A stretch of DNA of 64,000 nt from Dactylonectria macrodidyma. Taxonomy: Eukaryota; Ascomycota; Sordariomycetes; Hypocreales; Nectriaceae. The translations under genes and the position numbers were made by a program. Where the stretch lies: assembly GCA_020744425.1 (NCBI GenBank), contig JAGMUV010000028.1:620001-684000 (forward strand). The letters are read 5' to 3'. The notes under the pieces are model-generated. The model ran no database searches, had not been told where the DNA came from, and worked only from the letters and a program-made list of their open reading frames with translations. Of this stretch, positions 1-11,322 are shown piece by piece (positions within the stretch are counted from its first letter, which is position 1; every line of letters begins with the position of its first letter).

Positions 1-726
1 AGTCCTCAACTACCAATCCGCCATGCTTTCAAGTCGCGCAGTAACCGACGGTTCGCGACAGGGTTGAAGATCCTATTTTAACAACCCGATCTGCACCTGC
101 CGGCAGAGGAAGAGCTTCGTTTCGCCCTGGTTCGCCAATGGGTTCAAGACGTCGTGGGTCTGTCCCCGATCATCGATAGGACGACAGACTTCTTCCTGGA
201 CTGTCCCCGTAAATAATGCCAAATGACTGAAGCAGCACCACAGAGCATCATCTCGAGTGAGGTTCAGCCGCATAGAATCGAGTCCTTTGGGCGGACTGAG
301 TAAACATCGAACCCGCCGGGGAACGAACATTTATGTGTTAGATTTTTGGCTTGCTAACCAAGGTGTACTAAACCATATCTCCTATGTTATAAGATAACAG
401 GTGATAGTGGCTGAGAGTCAAATGTGATAGAATTAAGGTACAAATCATCGTCTTTTATTATTACCCTAATCAGAGGATGTGCTGCTATCCATCTAGCTTG
501 CACAAGCTTCTACACTTTGTGCAGGCTGTGTTCTATTGCCTCTGTTTCCTTTCTAGCCAACCCAATTCTAGTAATGAAATAGTTATGGCCACTTAGAGTC
601 CGTCTTCAAAGCCTAAACAAGGCAGTAAAAGCTAAAAGTCTAAGTAATATATATATCTAGATAAACACGCGCATCCGTCACACTCTTAATGTGCTAGTGC
701 GGCAATTAATCGCCTCTCATTATTTC
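1..726. other. No supported gene; probable 3' flank of the MHYT gene
   Basis: No coding region is recognised. A short minus-strand open stretch (73-330) has no ATG start and no familiar motif. The AT-rich part from about 400 to 726 directly follows the stop codon of the minus-strand MHYT gene and probably holds its 3' untranslated region. Confidence 0.4.
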
Positions 727-3637
727 CTACCTGCTCTTAACAGTCTCGGCAAATAGAATATCCACAAAAGACGATGCAGGGCCTACAGATCCCTTACGCG
801 CCGCAATGTCGATGGATACCTGTACTTGTGAGCCCGCATGCACGTCGGCTCCGATGTGGCCCATCGACTGCAGCTCGATCCCTGCTGCCGGCGACGGTTT
901 CCAGTTGGTCGGTTCGATCGTGACGGTGTCGGAGCCATCAGATCCAGGGCTTGCCACTCCCCTTGCCTTTCCTTCTTCAACATCAATCGTGATTTCTTGA
1001 AACACCATGATGCCCCCGTACGATGGCGTCGCCTGAGCTTCATCTTCCCGTGCTGCCGGATGTGTGCTCAAACTATCTACCGAGTTCATCGACCTTGTCC
1101 GATTAACATTGCCAGATGGCCAAAGGTTAATCGTCGAATCAGACCGTGTGGAATCGGTTGAGGGGAATCGGCGTCCGCCCACTGCCTCCATGGTCCTACT
1201 GTTTAGCTTAGTCGTGGTCGCCACTAAACTGCGTGTCCGTCCAAACGGCCAGAACTTGGCCAACTGTCCGTGCCCGTTGGCTTGAGATGCCTCGCGCCGG
1301 TCCCCGAGCTTGGTAACATACCCAAACTCTTGATGCACGCCTCGGGTGAACTCTTGTTGAAACTGCGCCGACACCTGGCGCATCTTGAAGAAGCTCAGAG
1401 GCACAAACTCACAGGTTTGACTCAAGAGTACCGAGTGAATAGGAATTACCACTCGCATCACCATCATGGTTGCCTCAGCCTGCGCTCCGTCGCCACGGCA
1501 AGGCACACTAACGATGGTGGACGTGAGGACGGCGTCTTCAAGTAGGGGCTCCCGTGTCCACTCCCGTAGCACTTTGATTGCGTCCGAGAGCTGACCTGCG
1601 AACTCTGTCTCTGTGGCGCTTCGTCGTAGCGAGACCTCCTCCTTCAAACTCTGGAGTACCTTGCCAACAGACAGGTTCTGAAACCTCCTTAGAAACTGCA
1701 CGTGCCACTTATTGAGGACCTTGGTCGGAAGAGCCATGGATGGGAGTAGATGGTGCGCACCCTTTCGGACCAGGACCTCAAACCCGGAGCCGACACGGGC
1801 TCGGACGGCAAAGAAACCCAGATGAACTCCTGGAAGCGTCTGGTTCTGCTCTGTCGAATACATCGACATGGATCGAAGTTTCGACTCGAACTCTGGAGTC
1901 TGGATCTGCATGCTCGACCTGATAATGTCGCTCACCTGATGAGGCTCAGCGAAACGATAGCCAGCTGACACGAAGCGCTCGGCGTCTCGATCTGACTCAA
2001 CGCGGCGGATGAGAAACATCAGCGATCCACGTCCAGAGTCTGGTTGCCAGGTTTTGAGACCCTTTTCTGCCATGTCAGAGCTGCCCTGTTCGTCTTCGTG
2101 CGCGCCTCCGTTTTTCGATCCGGGACTTTCCTGAGGGTTTTTGTGAGGTTTTGTCTGTGACCACTTGCCGTTTGCTCCCGTGGGAAGAATCTCATCCCAC
2201 AAGACGCCTACCGAATTAAGGTCCTCTCTGAGTCGGTCTGCCAGCGCTGCTGCGGCGAGACAAAATAACTCCCTGAAGATGACGTCGTACCGCTCAATCA
2301 TCTCGCCGTGCTCGGACATGAGCCGAATACCACGCCGTCTATCTTTATGGATGCCCGAGTCCGGCAGCTGTGACACATCCCGCCTCATGCCGCCGACGAG
2401 GGTTGAGATCACGCCCCAGTTTCTCGATGCTTGGAACATCCACTGGAAGAGTGGGTGACCGACATCGAATCCTTCCTTAGTGTTCTTATTAGAGTCAGTA
2501 AGGGGCTCTGGTCGTAGAAGAGTAACTGCACCAAACACTTACCTTTTCCAAGAAGGAGTCGGTAACGACGGTGCTGGGAATGAATCCATCAGGATCGATG
2601 AGGATTCTACCGCCATTGTCAAAGACGGCTGCGCCTAGTGTGACCTGCTGGGCTCGGAGTGCCGACTTCCTTATATTCCTTGCCCGAAGAATGGCAGAGA
2701 CGGCAATGATAAAGCAAGCACCAAGGGACTATACGAGTTAGCCACGTCCTTGCTGCTACAGGGCCATATTATACTGACAAGACAAATGACAACAATGACG
2801 GTTGCGTTCCTTGAGGGCTCGTTGCCTTTAGGCTTGATGTTCTTAAGTCGATATCGAGTTCCCATAGCAGCACACCAATGCATCCCCGATACCGCACCTG
2901 CAAGGAAAACGGCTGAGATAACTCGCTTCCACCACGCGTTGGCCCACATGGCTCTGAAGACGAAAAACATGGCGAGTGCAACATTGCTGGCAATGACAGC
3001 GATGAAGGCAGCTCCGACAACATAGGCTGGTCGATATACACAGGTGTAGTTTTCGATAGAGGCGTTTCCGAGGTAGTGCATGCCGCAGACGGCCGTGCCG
3101 CAGAGGACACCACCAACAATAACTCTCCACCAGGAAACGCCCTCATCGGTGCCGATAGCGAGAAAGGCTGCTAGCAAGACGAGGATAGGGACGACGAAGG
3201 ATACGGCTGTGAATCCGCTCGAGTAGGCGATTTGCATCTCGGGTTCTCCATTGGCAAGGTCGATGGCTCTGTTTCCGATGAAGTGCTAATGGAGGGAAGC
3301 AGATAGTGAGCGTCTGACGGATTATTGGGATGGGATTTACATGTAAGGTATATTATTGCTGCAACTTACCATGCACCAGATGGCTACCCCGCCCATGGTG
3401 ACAGCGGAGCCCACGAGCAAGAGACTGATCTTAAGTCAGTATGATATTCATGTGAGCACGGAATGAGGGTGTGGCATACTGGTTGAAGAGACCCCGGAAG
3501 GCCGTTCTCCTGTTGATGAGCTCAAGGGTCGAGCCAGCGCCGACCAGGCTGACGACGTAGCTGAGAGCAACAAAGCCTGCATTGTAGCTCTGGGGCACGA
3601 TTTGATTCTGGTACTCGCGAAATAAGTCATAAGACAT
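727..3637 (-). CDS. MHYT-domain membrane sensor protein (5 exons, about 884 aa)
   Basis: Inferred exons are 3480-3637, 3370-3424, 2779-3285, 2543-2728 and 727-2475; all junctions keep frame and give 884 codons. The N-terminal third is a polytopic membrane region carrying three MHYT-type motifs: CMHFIGN near residue 71, GMHYLGN near 139 and GMHWCAA near 208. In this family the Met/His residues are thought to bind a metal and sense a diatomic gas such as O2, CO or NO; that is family knowledge, not shown here. The last exon encodes about 580 mostly hydrophilic residues, presumably cytosolic, with Ser/Thr-rich stretches and no domain I recognise. I chose the ATG at 3637 because upstream in-frame sequence only reaches a GTG and the family begins close to the first helix. 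The gene looks intact. Confidence 0.88.
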
Positions 3638-5565
3638 GACGGGATTCAGAAACCCGCGGAGGAGTAACGACGAGTTACTGGCGCTGCATGGGAGAGAAAC
3701 GAGGATCCCTACTTGGCTGGGTAGAACATGATGGGGCACGGGTCGTTCTTAGCTGGCGCCGTAGACTAACAAGTGCATACGCAGTAGCTAGGTAGGTGTG
3801 GAGTAGGGAGTTCTATCTTACTGGGAACTCGGCTAAGGTACTCCGTAGATAGATGGTCATCGCGGCTTGTGGAGTTTGTTACCAGAACAGGCTGGCCCAT
3901 TCCTTGGTTTACCTGAGATGATTTGTCCATTAGCAGCACTCGAAGGGATGGGATGCAAGATTGCCCTGCGCGCCTTGTGCATGGTAGGTGGCCACCTCTA
4001 TAGACTAATAACATACACTCCCCGGCACTAACAGACGGGCTAGTGTTAAGAGGTGTAAGGGCTCAACCTCTCAAACTCTAAGTTCAGAGGCCGTTACCGG
4101 ACTTGGGAAGTGGAAGTCTATCTGCGATCTCTCGTTTGGCCTGGTGCAGTATGGAGGTACAGTATGGTGACTGGCAGAGTGTGGCTTCAGGGGCTGCCTC
4201 GGTGTGCACCTGCACCCTGATGGAGCCAAAGACGACCGAGATAATGGCGCTAAATCAAGCCATGAATTCATCCAACGGGCGCAGGATGTGACGACTAGCA
4301 TCAGAAAAGGAGCCTGTCAAACACGGCTCATCACCACCTCAAAGCCCGGCTCCAACAAGCCCGACAAGGGTTCATCGGAAAGCGAAGGCAAGCTCCCATG
4401 TTTGGCCTTTTAGAGGTGCGTTGCCAAGCGATATTAATTACTTATGATGATATTCCTTTCTTTGACAGTGTGCACATATCTGAGATGAAAGGATGGCTAC
4501 TAACGAAGGTTCGGTGTAAGAACTAATGTGAGGCATATTATGCAAGACCTCGTCTTGGGCGTGGATACGGACCACGGAGGCTTGGATCAGGACTTGATAG
4601 TGAGAGTGAGAGTCGCAATCTGGACTGGGAGTTAATTTTTTTTTTTTTTTTTTTTGCCTCTTTATTGCTTGTTGGTGCTTTTTCTTGCTTTTTGGGTCTT
4701 CCTGTCAAGGCCAAGCGAGAGAGCAAGCTGTGAGCTGAAAGCGGAGGCCCAAGCGTGGCCTGAGTAGAGGCGGGGAAGAATGGTTTCTTGGCGATTTTGG
4801 AGTACGCTTTGATCATTAAAACCCTTGTTAATTCGTTGGAGGCTAGAGATCGGCAGTTGAAGCGGGTCTGGGTTATGTGAAAACTCGGGCTGTGATACGT
4901 TGTAAGTATGTGCTTGTGCTGTTTCTTGTGTGCTTGTATGAGTCACAAGGGTGCTCTCTCTCACTCTCCCACATCTCGAGTCTCGGGTCCTGCTTCCCGA
5001 ACAAACATCCATGCCTCAGACTTATAACCCTGCTCCCTGTCAAGGTGTCATCTGCACGGGACAACCGATCCAGGCTCACGGAGATCAATCGTCGCCCTGA
5101 CAGGCGGGTGGTGGACCTTGCACCTTGCTGGGGCCTGGTAGTACTAGTAGTGCCAGTGGCTAGCTGAGCTGGGGGACGGAGATTGCCATTTCATACAGGG
5201 ACATCCATTGTTGGAGAAATTCTTTTAGAATGACGTCCAGGGATAAAGGCCAGGGTTATTTGGTGATTAACGTGAATATGTGATTAATGCCTGTCGGTTT
5301 TAGATTGTTCATGGGTGATTTAATATACTATTAGATCGTTGATCATTGCTTTTCCTGGCAGGTCGATGAAGAATTTTCGAGGTGCATAAGCCACTCTGCT
5401 CATGCGGCAAGGAGAGGACATTCACTTTTGCCCGCTGGTTTGGTTTGACAGTTCTCAGCCCGGGAGGTCGAGGCACGCTAACCGAGACCTGTAACTTCCA
5501 CCGCCTCAAAACTCTGTCCCGCACACTAAGATACTAAGTTTGAACCACACAAATGGAAGACTAGT
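3638..5565. other. Gene-poor stretch with a 20-T run
   Basis: Only short open frames without family features occur here on either strand. The stretch holds the 5' flank of the MHYT gene and an uninterrupted run of 20 T at 4636-4655. No RNA gene or transposon end is recognised. Confidence 0.4.
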
Positions 5566-5970
5566 CTACTTGGTGTCCGGCAAACGTTTTGTCAGGGCCC
5601 CCCAGAGGGTTTGTTCGTGGGGGGAGTCGGTCAATTTTTCCTTCAGCTCTTTTATAGTTGCTGCAGATGCCTGAGAAGAAGAAGCATTGCCTTGCATGAA
5701 GACAAATCTAGAGTCTCGATGAAGCCGATTCCAACCACATACAACAGGAACTATATGTTCTTGATAGCTATCTGCTGTTATTGGCCCCCAATCCTTCTCC
5801 CAGGAGACTCCAGGGCCCTTGCCATAGCGCCTGGAAGAGCAGCCCCAGAACATCCATCCTTTCTTCAGCTGCTCTTTGTCAAGAATGCAAGTTGGATCTA
5901 GTTCCTCTCCTGGTCTGCGGGTAACCCAGGTTCGTCCATACCTTCCACCTGTTATTCCCCTAGAGTTCAT
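5566..5970 (-). pseudogene. Tc1/mariner-type DDE transposase fragment
   Basis: A 134-codon open stretch resembles the central and second-aspartate part of fungal Tc1-like transposases. It has a tryptophan-rich strand (WMFWGCS), then GPGVSWEKDWG, then SYQEHIVPVV, then FVFMQGNASSSQA. The family consensus at the last position is roughly FMQDNAPSH, so the catalytic aspartate appears replaced by glycine and the following Pro and His are lost. No N-terminal helix-turn-helix or third acidic residue is present in frame. This is an inactive internal fragment; terminal repeats were not identified. Confidence 0.65.
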
Positions 5971-6044
5971 TCAACATATAGCTTGCAAAGCAAGTTTCCT
6001 CAGAAAGACCTCGTCAGAGTGACCAATTTGACACCCGCCTCCCC

Positions 6045-6075
<31 letters not shown>

Positions 6076-7492
6076 AAAAAACTTAAGGGTGGGGCACTAA
6101 CAAGACCTTCACCAGATGCCAAGTAGATGAGACAACGCACGCGTGTGGGGACGGAACTTGAAGACGCCCTAGTTCTATTGCGGGTTAATTGGACCTCATC
6201 CATCAGCACTAACCGTTTCCCAAAACCTTGGATTCGGGGACCCTACCCAAATGGCAATTAGACCCCAGCTGAGCCCCCTCAACCCAGCGCCTAAAGTGCT
6301 AACTAGGAAAGCTGAGAGATGCCGCCCGCTTCAGACCGACGCCACAGCAAGGGGTAATCTCCCGAGTCTAGTTGCCGGAACCCATCGACCGGACTCCCCC
6401 CGCAAGGCCAACGACACATGCTACGACCGACGCCACACCACAACATCAATAACAACCAGCCCCACATCTCCAGAGGCAGGTTGCCTCCACTCGAAGCCCT
6501 GAATGTGAGATGCCCCACTAAGATGCTGAGTTCCGTGTTGAAGTCTAGGGTGCCTACTGGTACGACGCCTACAGCCGCGTCTGTCCTTGTTGCATCTTCC
6601 TCGACCACCAACGACATCCCGACGCCCGCAGCCCTTATCTACTCCTCTCTTCTCTCCGCAGTCAGCCACCCTCCCCTTCCACTCAACCATGTCTCCCACC
6701 TATCCGTCACCTCACTTGGCACCTGCAGCTCTCTGCATCGAGCTGACCTTGCCCGGAGCGGAGGCAGCATGGAAGGACGAGATGGCGTCACCGCTAATGG
6801 CTAGCTGCAGCATTTCCTCCTTCAGATGATGCAGGTTCGAGTGAAACTACCCTATGACTGAGTGGGACGGTAAGGATGAGCTGGAGCGAGATCTCAAGAG
6901 TTCACATTTCTTCCTCGATCCTCTTGGGAGGACCCAATTCAACGTTTGCTTGAGAGGCCGGGGGTAACCCAAGCGATTATATAGCCGGGTCGCACGGCAA
7001 AGACCAACACGTCACCGAGCCATGGGTGTCGGCCATTCCTGGTCTTGCCTCCCCGCCCACCTCCCATCTGGCCCCTCTCAAATTGAGCAGATCGGGCCAT
7101 CCTGGAGAGTCGTATCATCCAGATGTCTTGCCCATCGGGCACACCGAACATCCAAGATGCGTGCATGATTGGTCTTCAGTTGCTCCCGCAGGGCGGCGTG
7201 TTGGCCCGCGGTGATGGGCTTCGGTCGCTTGCTCTGGGACTCTCGCTTGGTGAACTCTGGAGCACAGCTGCAGCTACAGACCATCATCGCCGAAGCAGGA
7301 AAAGTATATCAAGGCGGACAGTTTCTGGTGACCTGTAGCCCCACAAAAGGAAAGTGTGTCCAAGTGCTCGTAAGCATAGCGCAAATTCTTATCTGGTGCC
7401 TATTGCTAATATAAGTAAGAACCTCGCACTATAACAGTCTTTTAATTAATCCTTCCTGTAGAATCTTAACTGCCACTATTATAATTTCGGCC
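5971..7492. other. Unassigned stretch; small open frames only
   Basis: Several overlapping low-complexity open frames (for example plus strand 6418-6804, Pro/Ser/Thr-rich) occur, but none shows a domain, signal peptide or convincing splice structure. I do not call a gene. The poly-C/poly-A tract at 6041-6081 is listed separately. The last bases lead into the methyltransferase fragment at 7493. Confidence 0.35.
6041..6081. repeat. Homopolymer junction: 25 C followed by 16 A
   Basis: Positions 6041-6065 are all C and 6066-6081 are all A on the plus strand. The tract lies just beyond the Tc1-like fragment. It may be a slippage-prone simple repeat, the tail of a retro-inserted sequence, or partly an assembly artefact; the sequence alone does not decide. 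Confidence 0.95.
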
Positions 7493-7744
7493 ATGGCATT
7501 TTTTGCCGAGACAACTGCTGCCGAGGACAACACCGGTCCAACAACTGCCAGCGCCGCCGCTGACGATATCATCGAGGTCGACTCCAGAGCCAACTCCGAC
7601 CCCGATGAAGGCTACCAGGCCGACTTGCTATCGACCAAGACGACGTCCATCTCCTCGAGCGTCCGGGACTACGTCTTCGAGAACAACCGCCGATACCACA
7701 AGTTCAAGGAAGGGCGCTACCTCATCCATACTTGGGCATTGTAG
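7493..7744 (+). pseudogene. N-terminal fragment of a LaeA-like SAM-dependent methyltransferase
   Basis: The ATG at 7493 opens 83 codons. The first 55 are Ala/Asp/Ser-rich. They are followed by SISSSVRDYVFENNRRYH and FKEGRYLI, which closely match the entry into fungal TAM/LaeA-like methyltransferases, where the family continues with P-N-D-E and then the SAM-binding glycine motif. Here similarity stops at about 7727, immediately after YLI, and a stop follows. The sequence switches to repetitive TAGAGTAGAG-rich DNA, so the gene appears truncated by a repeat or transposon. The missing 250 or so residues were not found downstream. Family assignment is moderately sure; function is lost. Confidence 0.6.
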
Positions 7745-7769
7745 AGTAGAGGGAGCTCTACCCACTTTT

Positions 7770-7819
7770 CTACTCTACCCAGGTAGAGGAATGGTCTCCT
7801 CTACTCTACCCAGGTAGAG
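7770..7819. repeat. Cluster of 19-bp direct repeats with internal inverted arms
   Basis: CTACTCTACCCAGGTAGAG occurs identically at 7770-7788 and 7801-7819. Each copy contains short inverted arms (CTCTAC and GTAGAG), and further GGGTAGAG words follow to about 7860. The cluster begins just after the methyltransferase breakpoint, so it probably belongs to the terminal region of the inserted element. Confidence 0.75.
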
Positions 7820-8013
7820 TGGGTAGAGTGGTGGGTAGAGGACCGTGTAGAGTAGCGGGTGGGACGATAGGGTAGATAGTGAATGTAGATGCTATAATTT
7901 GCCCAATTCTTCAAAACCCTCTCTATATAAAACATCCCAATCCTCATCGAAATTCATATCTATCTCATCATACATCCCCACGACCTCTACAATCATCACT
8001 AACGTACTTGATA

Positions 8014-8600
8014 AGTGAGTGGGCCAAACAAGTGAGTGGGCCGAAAATCCCTTAATCTCTCATCTTTTTAATTAATCAATTAATTCTTAACCACCAAAGA
8101 TATCTCAATCAAATAAAGAGAGAAATATCCTTCTTGCTCTTCAAGCCCTTCGAAATGACCTAAAATTAAGTATCCAGAGCGCTGCAGAGATCTATGATAT
8201 GCATCATAATACCTTGCGTCGCCGGCAGAAAGGCATACCATCTCAACACGATACTATCCCCAAATCACGCAGGCTATCTGATCTAGAGGAACAGATCATT
8301 ATTCAATTCATTCTCGACCTAGATTCGAGAGGGTTTCCCCCCGCGACTGCGTAGTATTAAAGAAATGGCCAACCGACTGCTCGCTAACCGCGATGCGTCA
8401 CCTGTTGGCAAGCGCTGGGCTTCTAACTTCGTCAGGCGATAACCAGAGCTCAAGACGCGTTTTTTTCATAAAAATGACTATCAGAGGGCTAAATGCGAAG
8501 ATCTAACTATTATTCATAATTAGTTCTAGCTCGTAAAGAACATAATCGCGAAATATAGTATTAACCTAAGTTATATGGTTTTACTAGTGCACACAACCTA
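8014..8600 (+). pseudogene. Fot1/pogo-type transposon relic (5' end and DNA-binding domain)
   Basis: The segment begins after a TA with AGTGAGTGGGCC at 8014, directly repeated 17 bp later at 8031, as expected for a pogo-like terminal region. Translation from about 8100 gives a helix-turn-helix (SAAEIYDMHHNTLRRR) followed by a CENP-B-like half with GFPP, RSIKEMANRLL, GKRWASNFVRR and PELKTRF. Reading it requires one frameshift at a run of six C (8338-8343) and passage through TAA and TAG stops. The DDE catalytic domain and the opposite terminal repeat are absent. It is a dead, 3'-truncated element that probably caused or followed the loss of the adjacent methyltransferase. Confidence 0.7.
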
Positions 8601-8656
8601 TTTCCTATGTGCCTTTTTTGGCTTGGCCGGTCGCTAATAAAGCGGCTGGTCAACGG

Positions 8657-8683
8657 ACCCCCCGTGAGGGACGAACGGGGGGT
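8657..8683. repeat. Perfect 9-bp-arm hairpin
   Basis: ACCCCCCGT at 8657-8665 is the exact reverse complement of ACGGGGGGT at 8675-8683, with a nine-base loop. It sits between the Fot1 relic and the HET gene and about 30 bp before a CTAG-T. A transposon end is possible but unproven. Confidence 0.7.
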
Positions 8684-8949
8684 TGAGCTGAAGTGAAATG
8701 ACGAGACCCCCCTAGTAGTCAATATGTCGAGGAACTCTCGGTCGAATAATAGCCCGCTTACTCTAATGGGGCTATATCATAGCATGCATGACTGTCTTCT
8801 CCCTGTTACATCCAATCACTGCCCGAAACCTGGCTCGGAGCATGCGGGGAATGGCCAGGGACTATCCATTGTGAGTGATATCTTTGCTGGCCGACGACGA
8901 TATTCCCAATCCCAACCATTTATGATCCAACCCGAGACTCTTATCCAAA

Positions 8950-11222
8950 ATGCCAGACGGACTAGCAAGTGGGCGAACCAGAATCACCACCACAGCACCA
9001 CTGGAGCAGATCAAGCCCCTCCTGGCACTGCCAGTGTCGCGCTCGCCCGTTCCCAACATCAGAGATGTCATCCAGATAGCACCCCGGGAGACATGCCCCG
9101 TGTGCCACAACCTAGACCCGGACAAATCTCCCATAGACCGCGACATCAGCGAGAGCCGGCAATCATGGGCCCAAGGGGAGTACAACATTCCCACGGGGAC
9201 ACGGGTCGCCAAGATCGACGTCAAAGACTCAAAGGATCTGATTGAAGCTGCGAAACAAGGCTGCCTGTACTGCACCGCTGTCCGTTTCGCATTCGGCTTT
9301 GTACAGCCGGGCTGGGAGGAGGAAGAACACTCGTTCATGCATATCTTTTTGGCATCCGGTCTGCCTGTCGTTGTGCGACTGATATTTGGCTCTTGGTTGG
9401 CGGCGGTGGGTCTAGGACGGAAAGAAATGCTGGATCTGGCGGTGGATATGCCCGAGGAGGAAATGACCCTCACTGCTACAATCACAAAGGACATTTCAAG
9501 ATCCGGCATTGATGTCGAAATATATCGACCAACTCTAGGCTTTGATGATCTAACCGTTGGAGGTACGTCATTCAACTAAAGCATGCTGTGGGACGTGGTG
9601 CCAACATTCGACCAGATCTCGCCCTAGAACAATTCGTGGAGCACATCGGCTTCGCAGAAGAGATACCCCCTCACGCCGCAGACCAGGAATGCTTCCAATT
9701 CATCAAAGAAAATGTGGAAAAGTGCATGACACAGCATGGCTGCGAAAGAGCCAGGAGGCATCCTCTCCTCCCCGACCGAGTCATCTGGATCGAGGCCAAC
9801 AACCCCAGCCGGATTCGGCTCCTAGAGCCCAACAAGGTGCGCGCACCGTACATTGCCCTCAGCTACTGCTGGGGCCCCACGAGCCCCGAAACCTTTCTCA
9901 CGAACGCGTCTACTCTCAACGCGAGAAAGGCCGGCATACGGTATGAAGACCTGCCGCCTCTGTTCCGAGATGTGGTCGACTGCGCCCGGCTTCTCAAGAT
10001 CCAGTACATCTGGATAGACCGCCTGTGCATCATCCAAGGAGACGCAAAGGATTTCAGCATCCAGGCGCCAAAGATGGGCGACATTTACGGAAGGGCGGCC
10101 TTGACTATTGCCGCGGCGTCGGCAAACTCCGAGAAAGACCGCATCTTCAGCGAGAGAGACAGCAGGTGGCGGTCCCAGGTTGTGAATCTGGCCATGGGGA
10201 CGATTGGCTCCGTGAAGCTACTTGCACGACGGAGAACGCCTCCCGTGGGTCAGGAACAGAACGGGGGCAACTATGGCCGGGTTTCGACGAGGGCATGGAT
10301 CTGGCAAGAACGCCTCCTCTCCAAGAGGGCCATCTTCTTCACTCCTTCAGCCCTCAAATTCGAGTGTCGCTGTCATTCCGTCTGGGAAGGGTACCAGAAA
10401 GGGCTCACAGGGAAGTCATGGTCTGCCAGGCTCGACAACACCACTCACCTCTCTTGGACCATGCTGGTCGAGGACTTTATGCAGAGAGACATCACTCGCT
10501 CTTCCGATCGGCTGCCGGCGATAGAATCCGTCATGAAGCGCATCCAGAAGAGCAGAGGGTGGACTCCTCTCTGCGGCATCTGGACGGACTCGCTGGTTGA
10601 AGGGTTGGGCTGGACAGCGAGCAGGCAAGAACCGGATGGAAAGGTTAATGGACGTATGAACCCAGGCCACTATGCGCCTAGTTGGAGCTGGGCGAGCGTC
10701 GACGCAAACATCCACTACCTATCTGCCCGAGGCATGGGCGGCCTTCACCAGTACGACCCCTTGACCTATACGCTAGAAGTCCGGGGTGTTGACGCTCCAG
10801 CGGGTCGGCTGACCGTCTGCGGTTGCCTCGCGACCTTTGATCTCAGCTGTTCCGTGGAGCTGGACGCGGTATACCAAATGATGGGGGAGCAAAAGTTCAA
10901 GTACACGTACGAGCTGCGGCATGCGTTCTGGTCCAATCCATCATACCCATTCACCCCGGACGTGCCTCTGAAACCGTGGGATTCCAGCACCAAAGGGCTT
11001 GCGTCGACTGTCATCCGCGTTCCCTACGGTGAAGAGCCACCACAGAAATCGTGGAATGCTAAATGTGTTGGTGTTATGCTGGGCAAGATGAGGCTGAGAT
11101 GTGAGCTCCTCGTGCTCGGCGGCTCGCTGCGTGAACCCGATGCTTGGGAGCGCATTGGAATTTTGAGTGGAGTGCCCCCTTCTCTTTTGGGAGATGAGAA
11201 GCAGGTTTTGGCCATTGTCTAG
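8950..11222 (+). CDS. Heterokaryon-incompatibility (HET) domain protein (2 exons, 735 aa)
   Basis: Exons 8950-9562 and 9628-11222 are joined by a 65-nt intron (GTACGT donor, CTAG acceptor) and give 735 residues with no internal stop. The first 200 residues carry a Cys pair (CPVCHNLD) and a second CLYC, common at the N-terminus of fungal HET proteins. The HET domain starts near residue 278 with YIALSYCWG, continues with LPPLFRDVVDCARLL and YIWIDRLCIIQGD, and ends with YGRAALTIAAASA. HET domains trigger programmed cell death upon non-self recognition in filamentous ascomycetes; they are thought to be distantly TIR-like. The remaining 370 residues follow the usual HET C-terminal pattern (TRAWIWQERLLS, SWSWAS). 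The gene appears complete and probably functional; its recognition partner is unknown. Confidence 0.9.
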
Positions 11223-11322
11223 ATACTCTTTCCAGGTGTCGGAAAGGAAAGGTCAGAGAGAAGGGGGGGTGTTGGGGGGAGGGCTTTACCTAACCACTAT
11301 TTTCAACACCTACACGTCCTAT

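Noticed and set aside
8640..8716. Hairpin plus CTAG-T as a Helitron 3' end
   Set aside because: The hairpin is about 30 bp from CTAG, further than usual, and no Helitron protein or 5' TC end is found upstream.
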